Below, in pieces: positions 26,537 to 36,982 of a DNA stretch of 64,000 nt (position 1 is its first letter; each line of letters opens with the position of its first letter). The DNA is from Bradyrhizobium septentrionale (GTDB lineage: Bacteria; Pseudomonadota; Alphaproteobacteria; Rhizobiales; Xanthobacteraceae): NCBI RefSeq assembly GCF_011516645.4, contig NZ_CP088284.1, forward strand, positions 1 to 64,000, given 5' to 3'. Under the pieces are notes generated by a model. It saw only the letters and a program-made list of their open reading frames with translations, did no database searches and was not told the origin of the DNA. A program made the position numbers and the translations under genes.

Positions 26537-27700
26537 ATGACCAATATCTTACTTCCTCCTGAAATTGTGAGCTACACGGCCGAAAGCATCCTCTCCCGGC
26601 AATCAGGACGATCTTTTCTCATTTACAAGATCATTGTGCTTTCTGTGGTCGCCGCATTGGTGGCGTTGCCACTCATTACCGTAACGGTCTCTGTTCAAAG
26701 CGCCGGCACCATTCGTCCCACCATCGAGAAGACTCCCCTGATCGCGCCCGTCTCAGGGCGCATTTCGCGTATCCTTGCCGTTGAGAACGATGTGGTTGCC
26801 CTGGGGCAAGAAATCCTCACCCTCGATGCCGTGGTGGTTGAGGAGAAGCTCAGAGCAGTTACAGGCGAAATTCGCGCCAAGGGCGATCTAGCCCGTGACC
26901 TTGAGACCCTAATCTCCTCCGGAACAGAAGCCAAGGACCCGATCCAGCTGCTGACCGAGTCCGCCACGGCCGAGCGGCTGCATTTTCTGAACCTGCTGCG
27001 GGAGAATGAATATGCCCGCAGTAACGCCGCGGCAGAACTCGAGCGCGCCAAGCGGCTGCTCTCCGTTGCTGCAGCGCCCGCAAAGGCGGTCGACGAACGG
27101 GCTTTCGCTCTCCAGAGCATTGAGGTCAAAGGCGAGATCCTCGCCCGGCGCAAAGCCGCCGAGTGGAACCAACAGCTCTTCGACACGAATTTGCGCTTGA
27201 AGGAACTCACTGCCAGCTTGCATCAGCTCGAGAACGAACGAGATCTGACCCGGATTCGAGCTCCCGTGTCCGGTGCTCTAGAGCAATTCTCCGGCCTCAC
27301 CCCTGGTGGCTACGTCCAGGCGGGGCAAACTGTCGCTCGCGTCTCGCCGGATGGCGAACTGGTGGCGGAGATCTACGTCTCCCCCAACGACATTGGCTTC
27401 GTGCGAACCGGCCAGTCAGTGCGGCTCCAGGTGGATGCCTTCAACTACAATCAATGGGGCGTTCTAGAGGCGACAGTGCTCAACGTGGCCCAGGACTTCA
27501 CCCTCCACGATAAAAGCCCGATCTTTAAGGTCCGCTGCGCGCTCTCTGCCAGTCATCTCACGCTCAAGAACGGAGTCATCGGTCAGTTGAAAAAAGGCAT
27601 GACCGTGCGAGCCCGCTTCCTCGTGGCCGACCGCAGCCTCCTTCAACTCTTCTACAATGAGGTCGACGATTGGCTCAATCCGCTCCTTGCAGGCGGTTAA
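26537..27700 (+). CDS. HlyD-family periplasmic adaptor of a peptide exporter, copy 1
   Basis: The membrane-fusion subunit that joins a C39 ABC exporter to the outer-membrane channel. It has one N-terminal membrane helix (about residues 30-50), a lipoyl-like half (IAPVSGRISRILAVENDVV), a long coiled-coil region (about 95-235) and the returning half (LTRIRAPVSGALEQFSGLTPGGYVQAGQTVARVSPDGELVAEIYVSPNDIGFV). At 387 residues it has the same length as the adaptor at 48799 and is clearly similar throughout. The gene is intact although its partner transporter 29 nt downstream is destroyed. It could serve the exporter encoded at 46612. Confidence 0.9.
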   Translation: MTNILLPPEIVSYTAESILSRQSGRSFLIYKIIVLSVVAALVALPLITVTVSVQSAGTIRPTIEKTPLIAPVSGRISRILAVENDVVALGQEILTLDAVVVEEKLRAVTGEIRAKGDLARDLETLISSGTEAKDPIQLLTESATAERLHFLNLLRENEYARSNAAAELERAKRLLSVAAAPAKAVDERAFALQSIEVKGEILARRKAAEWNQQLFDTNLRLKELTASLHQLENERDLTRIRAPVSGALEQFSGLTPGGYVQAGQTVARVSPDGELVAEIYVSPNDIGFVRTGQSVRLQVDAFNYNQWGVLEATVLNVAQDFTLHDKSPIFKVRCALSASHLTLKNGVIGQLKKGMTVRARFLVADRSLLQLFYNEVDDWLNPLLAGG

Positions 27701-27909
27701 TTCTTCCTCTTCAGAAACAGTGAGCGTCAATGTCGAGTAACGTCATCAAGTACAAACAGCGCGACGCCACGGATTGCGGAGCCGCCAGTCTTGCTTCCGT
27801 CGCAGCTTTCTATGGCTACAAGCTGCCATTGTCACGCATCCGCCAGTAGGCGTCGACCGGCCGCTCCGGCACCACGGTGTCGGGCCTCATGCAGGCGGCT
27901 CAACAGCTA

Positions 27910-29027
27910 GTACCTACTGTTCTTAAAGCGTGAGTCGTGATTCAAGGTCGGGATGATACCCGAAGCAAGAGAAGTCCACCTTTCGAGGAAAGATCGCAAG
28001 GTGCTTGAGGCGTGTTGCCGCTCCCCGGTGACGTTGCAGCGCGATTTGAAGCGGGCGCGGATAGTTCTGTTGGCGGCGGATGGACGCAGCACTCGGTCGA
28101 TCGCCAAGGAAGTTGGGGTCCAGCCGCGGATTGTCAGCCTTTGGCGGCATCGCTATGCCGACCAAGGCCTTGAAGGGCTGCAAGACAAGCCGCGACCGGG
28201 CAAGCAGCCAATCTATACGAAGGCCACCGACAAGCGGATTCTGAAGCTGCTGGACAAGCCGCCGCCGGACGGGTTCGCACGCTGGACCGGGCCCCTGCTG
28301 GCCGGGGCGCTGGGCGATGTTGACGTCCAATATGTCTGGCGGTTCCTGCGCAGCCACAAGATTGACCTCGCGGCTCGTAAGTCCTGGTGTGAGAGCAACG
28401 ACCCGAACTTTACGGCCAAAGCCGCCGATGTTGTCGGCCTCTATGTCGCCCCGCCCGCGAAGGCCATTGTGCTGTGCGTGGACGAGAAGCCCTCGATCCA
28501 GGCTTTGGAGCGAGCGCAGGGTTATCTGAAGTTGCCCAATGGCCGCGCCTTGACCGGCCAGAGCCACGATTACAAGCGGCATGGCACCACAACATTGTTT
28601 GCGGCGCTCGAAGTCGCCACCGGAAAGATCATCGCGGCGCATTCAAAACGCCGACGCCGCGTCGAGTTTCTCGACTTCATGAACAGCGTCACCGCGGCTT
28701 TTCCGAACCGGAAGCTTCACGTCATCCTCGACAACCTCAACACCCACAAGAAGAACGAGCATTGGCTCAAGGCCCACCCCAACGTGCAATTTCATTTCAC
28801 GCCGACAAGTGCGTCTTGGCTCAATCAGGTCGAGGTATGGTTTTCGATCTTGCAGGGGCAGTCGCTCAGCGGCACCTCCTTCACAAGCCTCACGCAGCTT
28901 CAGGAGCACATCGATGCCTACGTCAACGCATACAACGACAGAGCCGAGCCCTTCGTCTGGACCAAGAAAAAGGTCCGTCAACGCCGTTTCAAAGGCCGCC
29001 GTATCACTCAGCTCTGATTCTGGGTAC
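27910..29027 (+). mobile_element. IS630-family element, copy 1 (1118 bp)
   Basis: The ends are GTACCTACTG and the complement of CCCAGAATCA at GGTAC, inserted between duplicated TA dinucleotides (27908-27909 and 29028-29029) as IS630/Tc1-type elements do. Removing it and one TA restores the exporter codons (AAQQL-GFIAK). It appears identical to the copy at 44726-45843. Confidence 0.93.
27953..29017 (+). CDS. IS630-family transposase
   Basis: A 354-residue protein with an N-terminal helix-turn-helix (RSTRSIAKEVGVQPRIVSLWRHRYADQGLEGLQDKPR) and a DDE domain: Asp in LCVDEKPSIQALER, Asp in HVILDNLNTHK, Glu in WLNQVEVWFSIL. Complete. The same protein is encoded at 44769-45833. Confidence 0.95.
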   Translation: MIPEAREVHLSRKDRKVLEACCRSPVTLQRDLKRARIVLLAADGRSTRSIAKEVGVQPRIVSLWRHRYADQGLEGLQDKPRPGKQPIYTKATDKRILKLLDKPPPDGFARWTGPLLAGALGDVDVQYVWRFLRSHKIDLAARKSWCESNDPNFTAKAADVVGLYVAPPAKAIVLCVDEKPSIQALERAQGYLKLPNGRALTGQSHDYKRHGTTTLFAALEVATGKIIAAHSKRRRRVEFLDFMNSVTAAFPNRKLHVILDNLNTHKKNEHWLKAHPNVQFHFTPTSASWLNQVEVWFSILQGQSLSGTSFTSLTQLQEHIDAYVNAYNDRAEPFVWTKKKVRQRRFKGRRITQL

Positions 29028-29289
29028 TAGGCTTCATCGCCAAAGGGGTGAAGGGTGGGTTCGACAGCCTTTACAAGATTCCCAAGCCCGCCATCGCGCA
29101 TTTAGTCGTTAAGGAGGTCCTACACCACTTCGTCGTCATACAGGCGATCGACCGCCGGTCGATCATCGTCATGGACCCGGCCTATGGCGAAATCCGCAAG
29201 TTGTCGGTAAGCGCTCCTTTCTACGCACCTATGCAGTTGAGCGCGGGGATGGGATGAGGTGTCCACCATGAGCGAGGTGGACACGATCG

Positions 29290-29736
29290 ATGATCACTCC
29301 AGAAGAACCTTTGAGACTTGAGACGGTCGGCGTGTTGCGCAATGGCCGGCGTCGCTATGATCCGGCCAGCAAACAGCGGCTGGTCGAGGCCTGTCTGCAG
29401 TCTGGCGTGTCGCTGGCGGGGCTTGCGCTGCAACACGGCGTGAACGCGAACCTGCTGCGCAAGTGGGTGGCCAAGCGACAACTTCAGAACGGGGATGGCC
29501 AGCCGGAGGCGCGGGCGCCGATTGCGCCAGCCTTTATTCCGGTTCGCGCGCCGTCGCCGTCGCCAACTCGATCTGCTGGCGCGATTGCGGTCTGCGCGAC
29601 GGAGCGATCCTGTGCAGGGCGGCTGACGGCATCGATGCCCAACGGCGTGACGCTTTCGCTGGAAGGCGGCGACGCGCAGTTGCTGTCGGCGGTGATTGAA
29701 GCGCTGGGGCGTTGCGATGTTCCGACTGGCGTCTGA
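29290..29736 (+). CDS. tnpA: IS66 accessory protein TnpA, copy 2
   Basis: Same 148-residue helix-turn-helix protein as the gene at 24110-24556. A single nucleotide difference was noticed across tnpA/tnpB, near 29640. The reading frame is intact and is followed by tnpB with overlap. Confidence 0.92.
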   Translation: MITPEEPLRLETVGVLRNGRRRYDPASKQRLVEACLQSGVSLAGLALQHGVNANLLRKWVAKRQLQNGDGQPEARAPIAPAFIPVRAPSPSPTRSAGAIAVCATERSCAGRLTASMPNGVTLSLEGGDAQLLSAVIEALGRCDVPTGV

Positions 29737-30070
29737 TCTTCGGGTCTACCTTCACCGCGAACCGATTGACTTCCGGGCGGGCATCAACAGCCTGGCGATC
29801 GTGGTCGAGCAGTCGATGGGGCTGGATCCGTTCCAGCGCGCGGTGTTCGCGTTCTGCAATCGTCGCCGCGACCGGATCAAGCTGCTGATTTATGATCGGT
29901 CAGGATTTTGGATGCTGCTGAAGCGGCTGGAGGCCGACAGATTCCACTGGCCCCGAAGTCAGGAGGCGGTGCTGACGCTGACGACGGAGGAGCTGCACTG
30001 GCTGCTTGACGGCATCAACATCGCGGCGGTGCGTCGTCATCCGGTGCGGCAATATCAGAGCGTGGGCTGA
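29717..30070 (+). CDS. tnpB: IS66 accessory protein TnpB, copy 2
   Basis: Same protein as the gene at 23776-24129 (MFRLASDLRVYLHREPIDFRAG). Intact. The downstream tnpC is broken, so this copy of the element could move only with TnpC supplied in trans by copy 1. Confidence 0.92.
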   Translation: MFRLASDLRVYLHREPIDFRAGINSLAIVVEQSMGLDPFQRAVFAFCNRRRDRIKLLIYDRSGFWMLLKRLEADRFHWPRSQEAVLTLTTEELHWLLDGINIAAVRRHPVRQYQSVG

Positions 30071-30310
30071 GCGTGTTCGATGCGGGCGGCGTCATCGGGC
30101 TTCGGCATGGCCGTTCTCAGATGACGCGGCCGAAGACATGACGAAGACATGGGAGCCCGGTTGACGCGGCGGCATGACTTCGATTCAAGACTCCGATGAG
30201 TCGCAAGCCCACGACGCACGAACTGGAAGCCTTGATCGCGGCGCACGCGGCCGAGATCGCGGCGCTGAAGGCCGAAAACGAGAAACTCGCACAACGCGTG
30301 CTGCATCTAG

Positions 30311-31754
30311 GAGCCCGTCCAGATATGTTTTCGTGACGGGCATTTGTTGTAGAGTAGCAGGCTCAGGCTGCGTTTGCGAGGTTGAACAGCTTGAGGAGGT
30401 TATGGACGGTGCAGATCATTGTCCACTCGGCGCGCACTTTCTCGATGCCCCGCAACAGGAACTGGCGGAAGCCTCTTGCCTGTTTGATCTGCCCGAACAC
30501 CGGCTCCACCACTTGCTTTCGCAATCGGTAGGGTGTTTCGAAGCCGCCATCGTCGATCTTCTTTCGCATGGCCTGTGTCAGCGGGCCGCCGACTTTTCCG
30601 TTCGCTACTGTCGGGTGCTTGGCGCGTCCGGGCGCGACATAGCCATCGATGCTGCGTGTGTCGAGCGCTTCGAGATTGGCTTCGCTGCAGTAGCCGGAAT
30701 CCGCTGAGGCCTGCCGCGGCTTGCGGCCAAGATTGCTCTCGATGGCCTCGATCAGGGGCACCAACTGGCCCTGATCGCTGCCGTGCTGGGTCAGTTCTTG
30801 CGCGACAATGATCTGGGCATGTGCATCGACGGCCGCCTGGGCATTATAGGCCTGAACGAAGCCATCCTTCGACTTCATGATGCGGCTTTCCGGATCGGTG
30901 AAGTTGCGTTGCGCCTTGGGATTGGGTTCCTCCGATGGCAGCGCCGCCGGTTTGCCCGGCTTCTTGCGGCCTTCGGCCTGGCGCTGCTGTTCCTTTTCGG
31001 CCTCGATGCGGCGCTCTTCCTCCGCCGCCAGTTTGGCGTCCGCTTCCAGCGCCGCCATCGCTTGCTGGATCTTCGCCAGCCGTTTCTGCTTGTCGACGGT
31101 CCAGTCCGGCAGTTCGTCGCTGTTGCCGAAAGTCTCATCCTCCGAGGCATCCGCCGCCTCGGCGGCCGCCAGCATGCGAGCGACCTCGGCCTTCAATTCC
31201 GCCTCGCGCTTCTTCATGCGCTCATAACTCATCGCCTTGTGTTTCGACGCGTTCGCCTTGATCTTCGTACCATCCAGCGCGACATGACCGAGCTTGACCA
31301 GCCCGGCCGTCTCGCACAACTTCAGAACCTGCACGAATAGCGCGCCGAGCGCCTTCAAATGTCGCTTGCGAAAGTCGCTGATCGTCCGAAAATCCGGCGC
31401 ATCCAGCGCCACGATCATCACAAAATCGTTCCGCTCCCGGCAGGCCTTGGCAATCCGACGCGACGAATACAGCCCACTCGCATAGCTATGCAGCAGCAGC
31501 GCCACCATCATCCGCGGATCAAACGGCGGCTGCCCAAGCCCGCTCACATAGCTGCCCATGATCTCCCTGAGATCGAGGCTCTCCCGCACCAGATCAACCA
31601 TAAACCGCGAGACATGGCCTTTCGGCACGAAGTCCTGCACATTCGGCGGCAGAAGCAGCGTCTGATCGATGTTCCAAGGCCGAAAATACTTGCTCATCGC
31701 CCAATGTTGAATCAGACCCGACCAGATTTGAACAGCGACTATCCAGACAAGCTC
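30311..31754 (-). mobile_element. IS1182-family element (1444 bp)
   Basis: Imperfect inverted ends GAGCCCGTCCAGAT and GAGCTTGTCTGGAT, flanked by ctag at 30307-30310 and 31755-31758. The undisturbed IS66 copy has a single ctag at this site, which proves the insertion point. One transposase gene fills it. Confidence 0.93.
30363..31697 (-). CDS. IS1182-family transposase
   Basis: 444 residues. N-terminal DUF772-type region (RPWNIDQTLLLPPNVQDFVPKGHVSRFMVDLV, then PPFDPRMMVALLLHSYASGLYSSRRI), a DDE domain with Asp in VALDGTKIKANAS and Asp in ASADSGYCSEANL, and the C-terminal YRLRKQVVEPVFGQIKQARGFRQFLLRG with the Glu. A long charged, coiled-coil-like insert lies around residues 165-260. The gene appears intact. 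Confidence 0.95.
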   Translation of the reverse strand: MSKYFRPWNIDQTLLLPPNVQDFVPKGHVSRFMVDLVRESLDLREIMGSYVSGLGQPPFDPRMMVALLLHSYASGLYSSRRIAKACRERNDFVMIVALDAPDFRTISDFRKRHLKALGALFVQVLKLCETAGLVKLGHVALDGTKIKANASKHKAMSYERMKKREAELKAEVARMLAAAEAADASEDETFGNSDELPDWTVDKQKRLAKIQQAMAALEADAKLAAEEERRIEAEKEQQRQAEGRKKPGKPAALPSEEPNPKAQRNFTDPESRIMKSKDGFVQAYNAQAAVDAHAQIIVAQELTQHGSDQGQLVPLIEAIESNLGRKPRQASADSGYCSEANLEALDTRSIDGYVAPGRAKHPTVANGKVGGPLTQAMRKKIDDGGFETPYRLRKQVVEPVFGQIKQARGFRQFLLRGIEKVRAEWTMICTVHNLLKLFNLANAA

Positions 31755-33917
31755 CTAGAGGAGCAGTTGCGCCTGGAGCGCCTGCACCGGTATGCGCCGA
31801 AGAGCGAAAAGCTCAAGGAGCGCATCTTCAACGAAGCCGAGCAGGCCGCCGCTGAAAGCCGGGACGACGACGATGTCGAGGCGGTCGCCGTGCCGGACAC
31901 GGGGTTGCCGGAGGCTCCAAAGCCGGCGCCGAAGGCACGCGGCCGCAAGCCGCTGCCTGACGATCTGCCGCGCCAACGCGTCGAACACGATCTGGGTGAG
32001 GATCAAAAGGACTGTCCGTGCTGCCATAATCGGATGCATCGGATGGGCGAGACCGTCACCGAGCAGTTGCACGTCGAGGTCAAGGCGTCGGTGCTGCAAC
32101 ATGTGCGGTTCAAATATGCCTGCCGTCACTGCGAGCGCACCGCGCTGAACACCCCGATTGTGACCGCGCCGATGCCGGCGCAGCCGCTGCCGGGTAGCGT
32201 CGCCACGCCATCGACGCTGGCGCTGGTGCTCGCCAACAAATACGTCGACGGCACGCCGCTGTACCGTGTGGCGGACGCGCTGGGGCGCGCCGACGTCAGC
32301 ATCAGCCGCGGGACGCTGGGCAACTGGGTGATCCGGGCGAGCGAGTTGCATCTGCATCGGGTCTATGACGCGCTACAGCAAAAGCTCATGTCGCAGCCCC
32401 TGGTCCACGGCGACGAAACCTGGGTCCAGGTTCTTAAAGAGGACGGCCGTGATGCGCAGGCCAAATCCTTCATGTGGGCCTATCGCAGCGGCCAGGGCTG
32501 CGCGCAGCCGGTCGTGCTGTTCGATTACCAGCCCGGTCGCGGCCAGCAACATCCTCAGGCCTTCCTGGCCGGCTATCGCGGCTTGTTGATGAGCGACGGC
32601 TATGACGCCTGGCGCACGCTGACAGGCGCGACCCATCTCGGCTGTATGGCGCATGCGCGCAGGAAATTTACCGATGCGCTCAAGGCCAGGACAAAGCCTG
32701 GCGGTCCGCCATTGCAGGCGCTCAAGTTCTTCGAGGCGTTGTACGAGGTCGAGAGGGTGGCGCGCCAGACGCCGCCCGACGGCGAAACGCGCGCCGCATA
32801 CACCTTGCGGCTGCGCCAGCAGCATAGCCTGCCGGTATTGGCCGCCTTCCGGACCTGGCTCGACGACCAGGCGCCGAAGGTGCTACCCGAAAGCTTGACC
32901 GGCAAGGCGATCGCCTATGCACGCAACCAATGGGATTATCTGACCCGTTACACCAGTGACGGTCTCGCCCCGATCGATAACAATGTTCTGGAGCGCGACA
33001 TCAGGCCGTTTTGCACCGGACGAAAAAGTTGGCTGTTCAGCGACACCGTTGCCGGCGCCAAGGCAAGCGCCGTGATCTACAGTTTGGTGCTGACATGCCG
33101 GGCATGCGGCGTCGATCCCTATGCATGGCTACGTCACGCGCTCACCGAATTGCCCCAACGCGCGCCAGACGCCGATATCGAAGATCTGTTGCCGTTCAAT
33201 TGCACCGCTCAAAAAAACCTGCCAGCTGACAACGACAGCGGCTGACCGTCAAACGCTCAGGATCAATCAAGCCGTTCCGATGATCCCGCTGGGCCCCGGC
33301 GCCACGCGACGCCGCGGCCAGCCGCGCGCGCAGCCTGTGCAGTAAAATGCGCGCTTACGCTTGATCCTCGGCTATTACAATCACGTCCTGAGCCTGCCTC
33401 AGAAGTTTTTCGACAGCATGCGTATAGGTGAAATCGTCTCCCGTATGAACGACGCAATGAAGATCAGAAGCTTCCTGAACGAAGTCTCGATCACCATGGT
33501 GGTTAACGTGCTCGTGATACTGTTCTCGTTCGGGCTGATGTTCGTCTACTCGTGGAAGATCGCCTTGGTCGTGGCGACCTCTATCCCACTATACTTATTG
33601 GCCTATTGGACCATCAATTGGCTGAATAGGAAGCGCCAGCGCACCATTATGGAAAATGCCGCCGATCTGGAAGCGCAATTAGTTGAATCACTAGGAGCGG
33701 TCTCCACGATCAAGACATTCGGTATAGAGAGCCTGGCCAATCTTAAGATGGAGACCCGCTTCATCAAGATGCTACACTCCGTCTATAGCGCCGGCCTTAT
33801 CTCGGTCTTCGGAGACAATTGCATATTTCAGTGATGGTGAGCAGCGATTTCGCGCGATCATGAGCGGCGAATTCAGACGATCGTGAGCAGCCCGCTCCGG
33901 CCGAGGCGGTGATAGAG

Positions 33918-34679
33918 TCAGCGTTCTGGCTGCTCGTCAAGGGTGATGGTTCTGGCGTTGCGTTTTCGCATGCTTTCGCCGGCAAGCTGGAGGCGGTGAG
34001 CGTTATGGACGAGGCGATCGAGGACAGCGTCGGCGTAGGTTGGGTCTCCGATAACTTCGTGCCATGTGTCCACAGGGAGTTGGCTGGTTACGATGGTGGA
34101 GGCGCGGCCATGGCGGTCCTCAAGGACTTCCAGTAGATCGCGCCGTTCGGCAGCGGTGAGCACTGACAATCCCCAATCGTCCAAAATCAGAAGCTGGGCG
34201 CGGCCAAGGGTTTTGAGCAAGCGGGCATAACGTCCATCCCCCCGCGCGAGTGCCAACGCTTCGAACAATCTTGGGACGCGATGATAGAGAACCGAGCGAT
34301 TGTCGCGGCAGGCCTTGTGGCCGAGGGCACAGGCTAACCAACTTTTGCCCAATCCGGTCGCTCCGGTTATGAGCAAATTCTCGTGGCGATCGATCCAGTC
34401 GCCGCTGACCAGCTTGGCGAAGACGGCCCGGTCGATACCCCGCGGCGTGCGCAAATCGACGTCCTCCAAGCAAGCATTCTGGCGGAGCGCGGCCAGCTTG
34501 AGGCGCGTAGTGAGCCGCCTGGTGTCGCGTTCCGCGGCTTCCCGGTCGACCAGCAGGCCGATGCGATCTTCGAACGGCAAGGCTTCGAGATCAGGTGATC
34601 GTCGCTGCTCCTCGAAGGCCTTGGCCATGCCGCTCAAGCCGAGCTCGATCAGGCGTTCGTGGGTGGGATGGGTGAGCAT
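33918..34679 (-). CDS. istB: IstB helper ATPase, IS21 element no. 2
   Basis: A 253-residue AAA+ ATPase for target selection. Start MLTHPTHERLIELGLSGMAKAFEEQ, Walker A GATGLGKSW, Walker B LLILDDWGLSVL, then TSQLPVDTWHEVIGDPTYADAVLDRLVHNAHR. Intact, 16 nt after istA. It is a different subfamily from the istB at 7970. Confidence 0.95.
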   Translation of the reverse strand: MLTHPTHERLIELGLSGMAKAFEEQRRSPDLEALPFEDRIGLLVDREAAERDTRRLTTRLKLAALRQNACLEDVDLRTPRGIDRAVFAKLVSGDWIDRHENLLITGATGLGKSWLACALGHKACRDNRSVLYHRVPRLFEALALARGDGRYARLLKTLGRAQLLILDDWGLSVLTAAERRDLLEVLEDRHGRASTIVTSQLPVDTWHEVIGDPTYADAVLDRLVHNAHRLQLAGESMRKRNARTITLDEQPER

Positions 34680-34695
34680 ACAGGTCTCCTTGGCT

Positions 34696-36237
34696 TCAGT
34701 GGAAATAATCCCGGCCGCGGATGTTGCCGTGGCGCAGGGGTTGGGGTTCGGAGGGCTCGTCGAGAAAGGTGCGATCCAGGCCGTTCTGGAGGATGGAGCG
34801 GATCGAGGCGACGGATCGCGCCTTGATCAGAATGCCGCGCCGGCAGGCCGCGTCGACGCGCTCGGCGCTGTAGCTTTTGGCCAGCGACAGAATGCCGAGG
34901 CAGGTGCGAAAGCCTTGCTCGGGATGCGGCCGGGCCGCGATCACGGCCTGGAAGAAGGCGGCGGTCGACGGACCGATCCGCTCGCCGGCGGCGATCACTC
35001 CGGCGGGCGTCCATTGGCCGTAGCGCCGATGGGCGCTGGGCATGTGGTCGGCGGTGGTGGTGTGGCCCCGCCGGTTGGGCGCGCGGGCGTGGCTGGCGAT
35101 CCTGCGGCCGTTGTGGAAGATCTCGACCGTCCTGTCGTCGATGCGGGCATCGACAAGCTCACGGATGAGCCGATATGGCGTGGAATACCAGTGTCCATCG
35201 ATCTCGATATGATAGTCGGGGCCGACCCGGCATCGCTTCCAGCGCGCGAAAGCGTAAGCCTGATCCGGCAGCTTTGTGAGCTTGGGCTTGTCGAGTTCGG
35301 AGAACAGTTCGGCGCGGCTGGCGCCAAAGTCGCGCATCTGCCGGGCATTGAGTTCGACGACGAGTATTTTGATGGCTGCGTTCAGCTCCGCCAACGAAAA
35401 GAAGCGTTGGTTGCGCAGCCGCGCCAAAATCCATCTCTGGGCGACTTGCACCGCAACTTCGACCTTTGCCTTATCTTTTGGGCGCCGCGGCCGGGCTGCG
35501 AGAATGGCCGTGCCGTAATGGCTCGCCATCTCGGCATAGGTTCGGTTGAGGCCAGGATCGTGGCGGTCGGGATTGGTGACGGCGGCCTTGAGATTGTCGC
35601 AGACCACGAATGTCGGCGCGCCGCCGAGGAAGGCGAAAAGGTTGATGTGGACCCGGATCCAGTCGGCGAGCCCCTCGCTTGGGCAGGCCTCGGCGTAGGT
35701 ATAGTTGGAGGCGCCCATCGCTGCGACGAACAGCTTCATCGACTGCACTTCCCCACTTGAGGGGGCGATGACGTCGATGGTGTCGCCGGCGAAATCCACG
35801 AAAACCTTCTCGCCGCCCAGATGGGTCTGCCGCATCGAAGGCCGGGCTCGCCCCTTCCAGGCCTCGTAGGTCGTGCAGAACCATGTGTAGCCGAATCCAT
35901 CGGGATGGCTGGCGCGATACTCGTCCCACAGCAGCCGGCGGGTCACGTTGCGCCGGCGCAGCTCCTTGTCGACATAGCCCCAGTCGGGAACGGGCCGCTG
36001 TGGGCTCTGTGACGCAGGCCTCGGCGCAGGGAAAAGCAGCAGCTCCAGGTCTTCGTCGGTCATTCCGACCGGCAACGGCCAGTTCAGTCCGGCAGCCCCG
36101 GCTCGGCGCAGATAGCTGTGCACGGCTCCGTTGCTGATGCCCAGGGTGCGCGCGATGGCTCGCTCCGGCAAGCCTTGAACATGTTTTAAGCGGAGAACCT
36201 CTTTGATCCGGCGCATCGACAATCTCTGGGTGGGCAT
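34696..36237 (-). CDS. istA: IstA transposase, IS21 element no. 2
   Basis: A 513-residue transposase. It has an N-terminal helix-turn-helix (GLPERAIARTLGISNGAVHSYLRRAGAAGL) and an integrase core with Asp in VFVDFAGDTIDV, Asp in FVVCDNLKAAVTNPDRHD and KAKVEVAVQVAQRWIL carrying the Glu. The C-terminal domain is present. Intact, so the element may still be active. Confidence 0.95.
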   Translation of the reverse strand: MPTQRLSMRRIKEVLRLKHVQGLPERAIARTLGISNGAVHSYLRRAGAAGLNWPLPVGMTDEDLELLLFPAPRPASQSPQRPVPDWGYVDKELRRRNVTRRLLWDEYRASHPDGFGYTWFCTTYEAWKGRARPSMRQTHLGGEKVFVDFAGDTIDVIAPSSGEVQSMKLFVAAMGASNYTYAEACPSEGLADWIRVHINLFAFLGGAPTFVVCDNLKAAVTNPDRHDPGLNRTYAEMASHYGTAILAARPRRPKDKAKVEVAVQVAQRWILARLRNQRFFSLAELNAAIKILVVELNARQMRDFGASRAELFSELDKPKLTKLPDQAYAFARWKRCRVGPDYHIEIDGHWYSTPYRLIRELVDARIDDRTVEIFHNGRRIASHARAPNRRGHTTTADHMPSAHRRYGQWTPAGVIAAGERIGPSTAAFFQAVIAARPHPEQGFRTCLGILSLAKSYSAERVDAACRRGILIKARSVASIRSILQNGLDRTFLDEPSEPQPLRHGNIRGRDYFH

Positions 36238-36982
36238 CGGCCTTCCTCGTTCACTGACGAGGCAGTTCCTAAGCCGGTTGAGTTGTCGGCCGAAGCGGGC
36301 TGAGCCGCTGAAAAGCTGCTCACGATCCCGCGAAATCCGTGCTCACGATCGTCTGAAATCTCTGCTCACGATCCCCTGAAATCCGTGCTCACGATCCCGC
36401 GAAACATGCAGACAATGCCTCAACCCTCCTCTCAAACCTATTCACCGTCGTGCTGATGTGGTTCGGTACGACGCTTGTCCTCGATCAGAGCGTCACGCCC
36501 GGCGAACTACTGTCCTGCTATACGCTGCTTGGCTATATTACCCGGCCGGTTGCCAGCCTGATCCAAACCAATCGGATCGCTCAGGATGCGTTTATCGCCG
36601 CGGATCGCCTGTTCGAGATCTTCGACCTGGAGCCGGCAAGCGGTGGCAGCATCGATGCCACCAAGTCCGAACTTGGCGATATCTGCCTGGAGAACGTCAC
36701 GTTTCGCCATGGCGCGCAGCCTGAGCTTTTCCAGCATCTCAGCATCACCTTCCGCCGAGGCGAGATGACGGCCGTGGTGGGGAAAAGCGGCTCAGGCAAG
36801 AGCTCCCTTGCAGCGCTGGTGCAGAATCTCTATCCGCTTGAGCGTGGATGTATCCGGATCGGCCCGCATGACCTCCAGGACCTCTCGACTGAATCCCTGC
36901 GTAAAGTTGTCGCTGCGGTACTGAGCTGGCTCCGGTTGTCTGAACAGATTTTCCGCGTCGATAAGTGGAGCCTCTGCCATGG

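Larger units (their letters stand above)
30196..33245 (+). pseudogene. tnpC: IS66 transposase TnpC, copy 2, split by IS1182
   Basis: The first 38 codons (30196-30310, ending at the leucine-rich coiled coil) are separated from the rest (31755-33245, EEQLRLERLHRYAPKSEKL to NLPADNDSG) by IS1182. The two parts together equal the intact TnpC at 22049-23650. The downstream part opens in frame with upstream IS1182 antisense sequence, but that long frame is artificial. Confidence 0.93.
29207..33358 (+). mobile_element. IS66-family element, copy 2, interrupted by IS1182
   Basis: Same ends as copy 1, opposite orientation. Length minus the nested IS1182 and its 4-bp duplication is 2704 bp, equal to copy 1. 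The flanks, agttgtcg on the left and gcttgatc on the right, do not match, and about 115 codons of the host exporter gene are missing here. An adjacent deletion or recombination between IS66 copies followed insertion. Confidence 0.93.
33820..36410 (-). mobile_element. IS21-family element no. 2 (2591 bp)
   Basis: Inverted ends TGCATATTTC and TGCATGTTTC, each followed by repeated gtgagcac/gatcg units (several copies at 36325-36400), the multiple terminal repeats of IS21 elements. A 6-bp duplication, gacaat, flanks it at 33814-33819 and 36411-36416. Removing it restores the exporter codons (FGDN-ASTLLS). Confidence 0.93.
27730..36922 (+). pseudogene. C39-peptidase ABC exporter, copy 1 (shattered by insertions)
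   Basis: Fragments of one peptidase-ABC exporter lie at 27730-27909, 29030-29206, 33359-33819 and 36417-36922. Joined, they follow the intact homologue at 46612-48768. The pieces read MSSNVIKYKQRDATDCGAASL (catalytic Cys), GFIAKGVKGGFDSLYKI to MDPAYGEIRKLS, LILGYYNHVLSLPQKFF to SVFGDN, and the ATPase part with Walker A (GKSGSGKSS), ending LRKVVAAV. Damage includes an in-frame TAG at 27847-27849, IS630 at a TA, IS66 with about 115 codons deleted, IS21 with a 6-bp duplication, and an IS3 element replacing the C-terminus. It cannot make a transporter. Confidence 0.93.

Noticed and set aside
31359..33245. 628-codon plus-strand ORF covering IS66 tnpC and part of IS1182
   Set aside because: Its first 130 or so codons are antisense to the IS1182 transposase; only 31755 onward is real TnpC.
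29199..33366. Target-site duplication for IS66 copy 2
   Set aside because: The 8-bp flanks agttgtcg and gcttgatc do not match, in keeping with an adjacent deletion.
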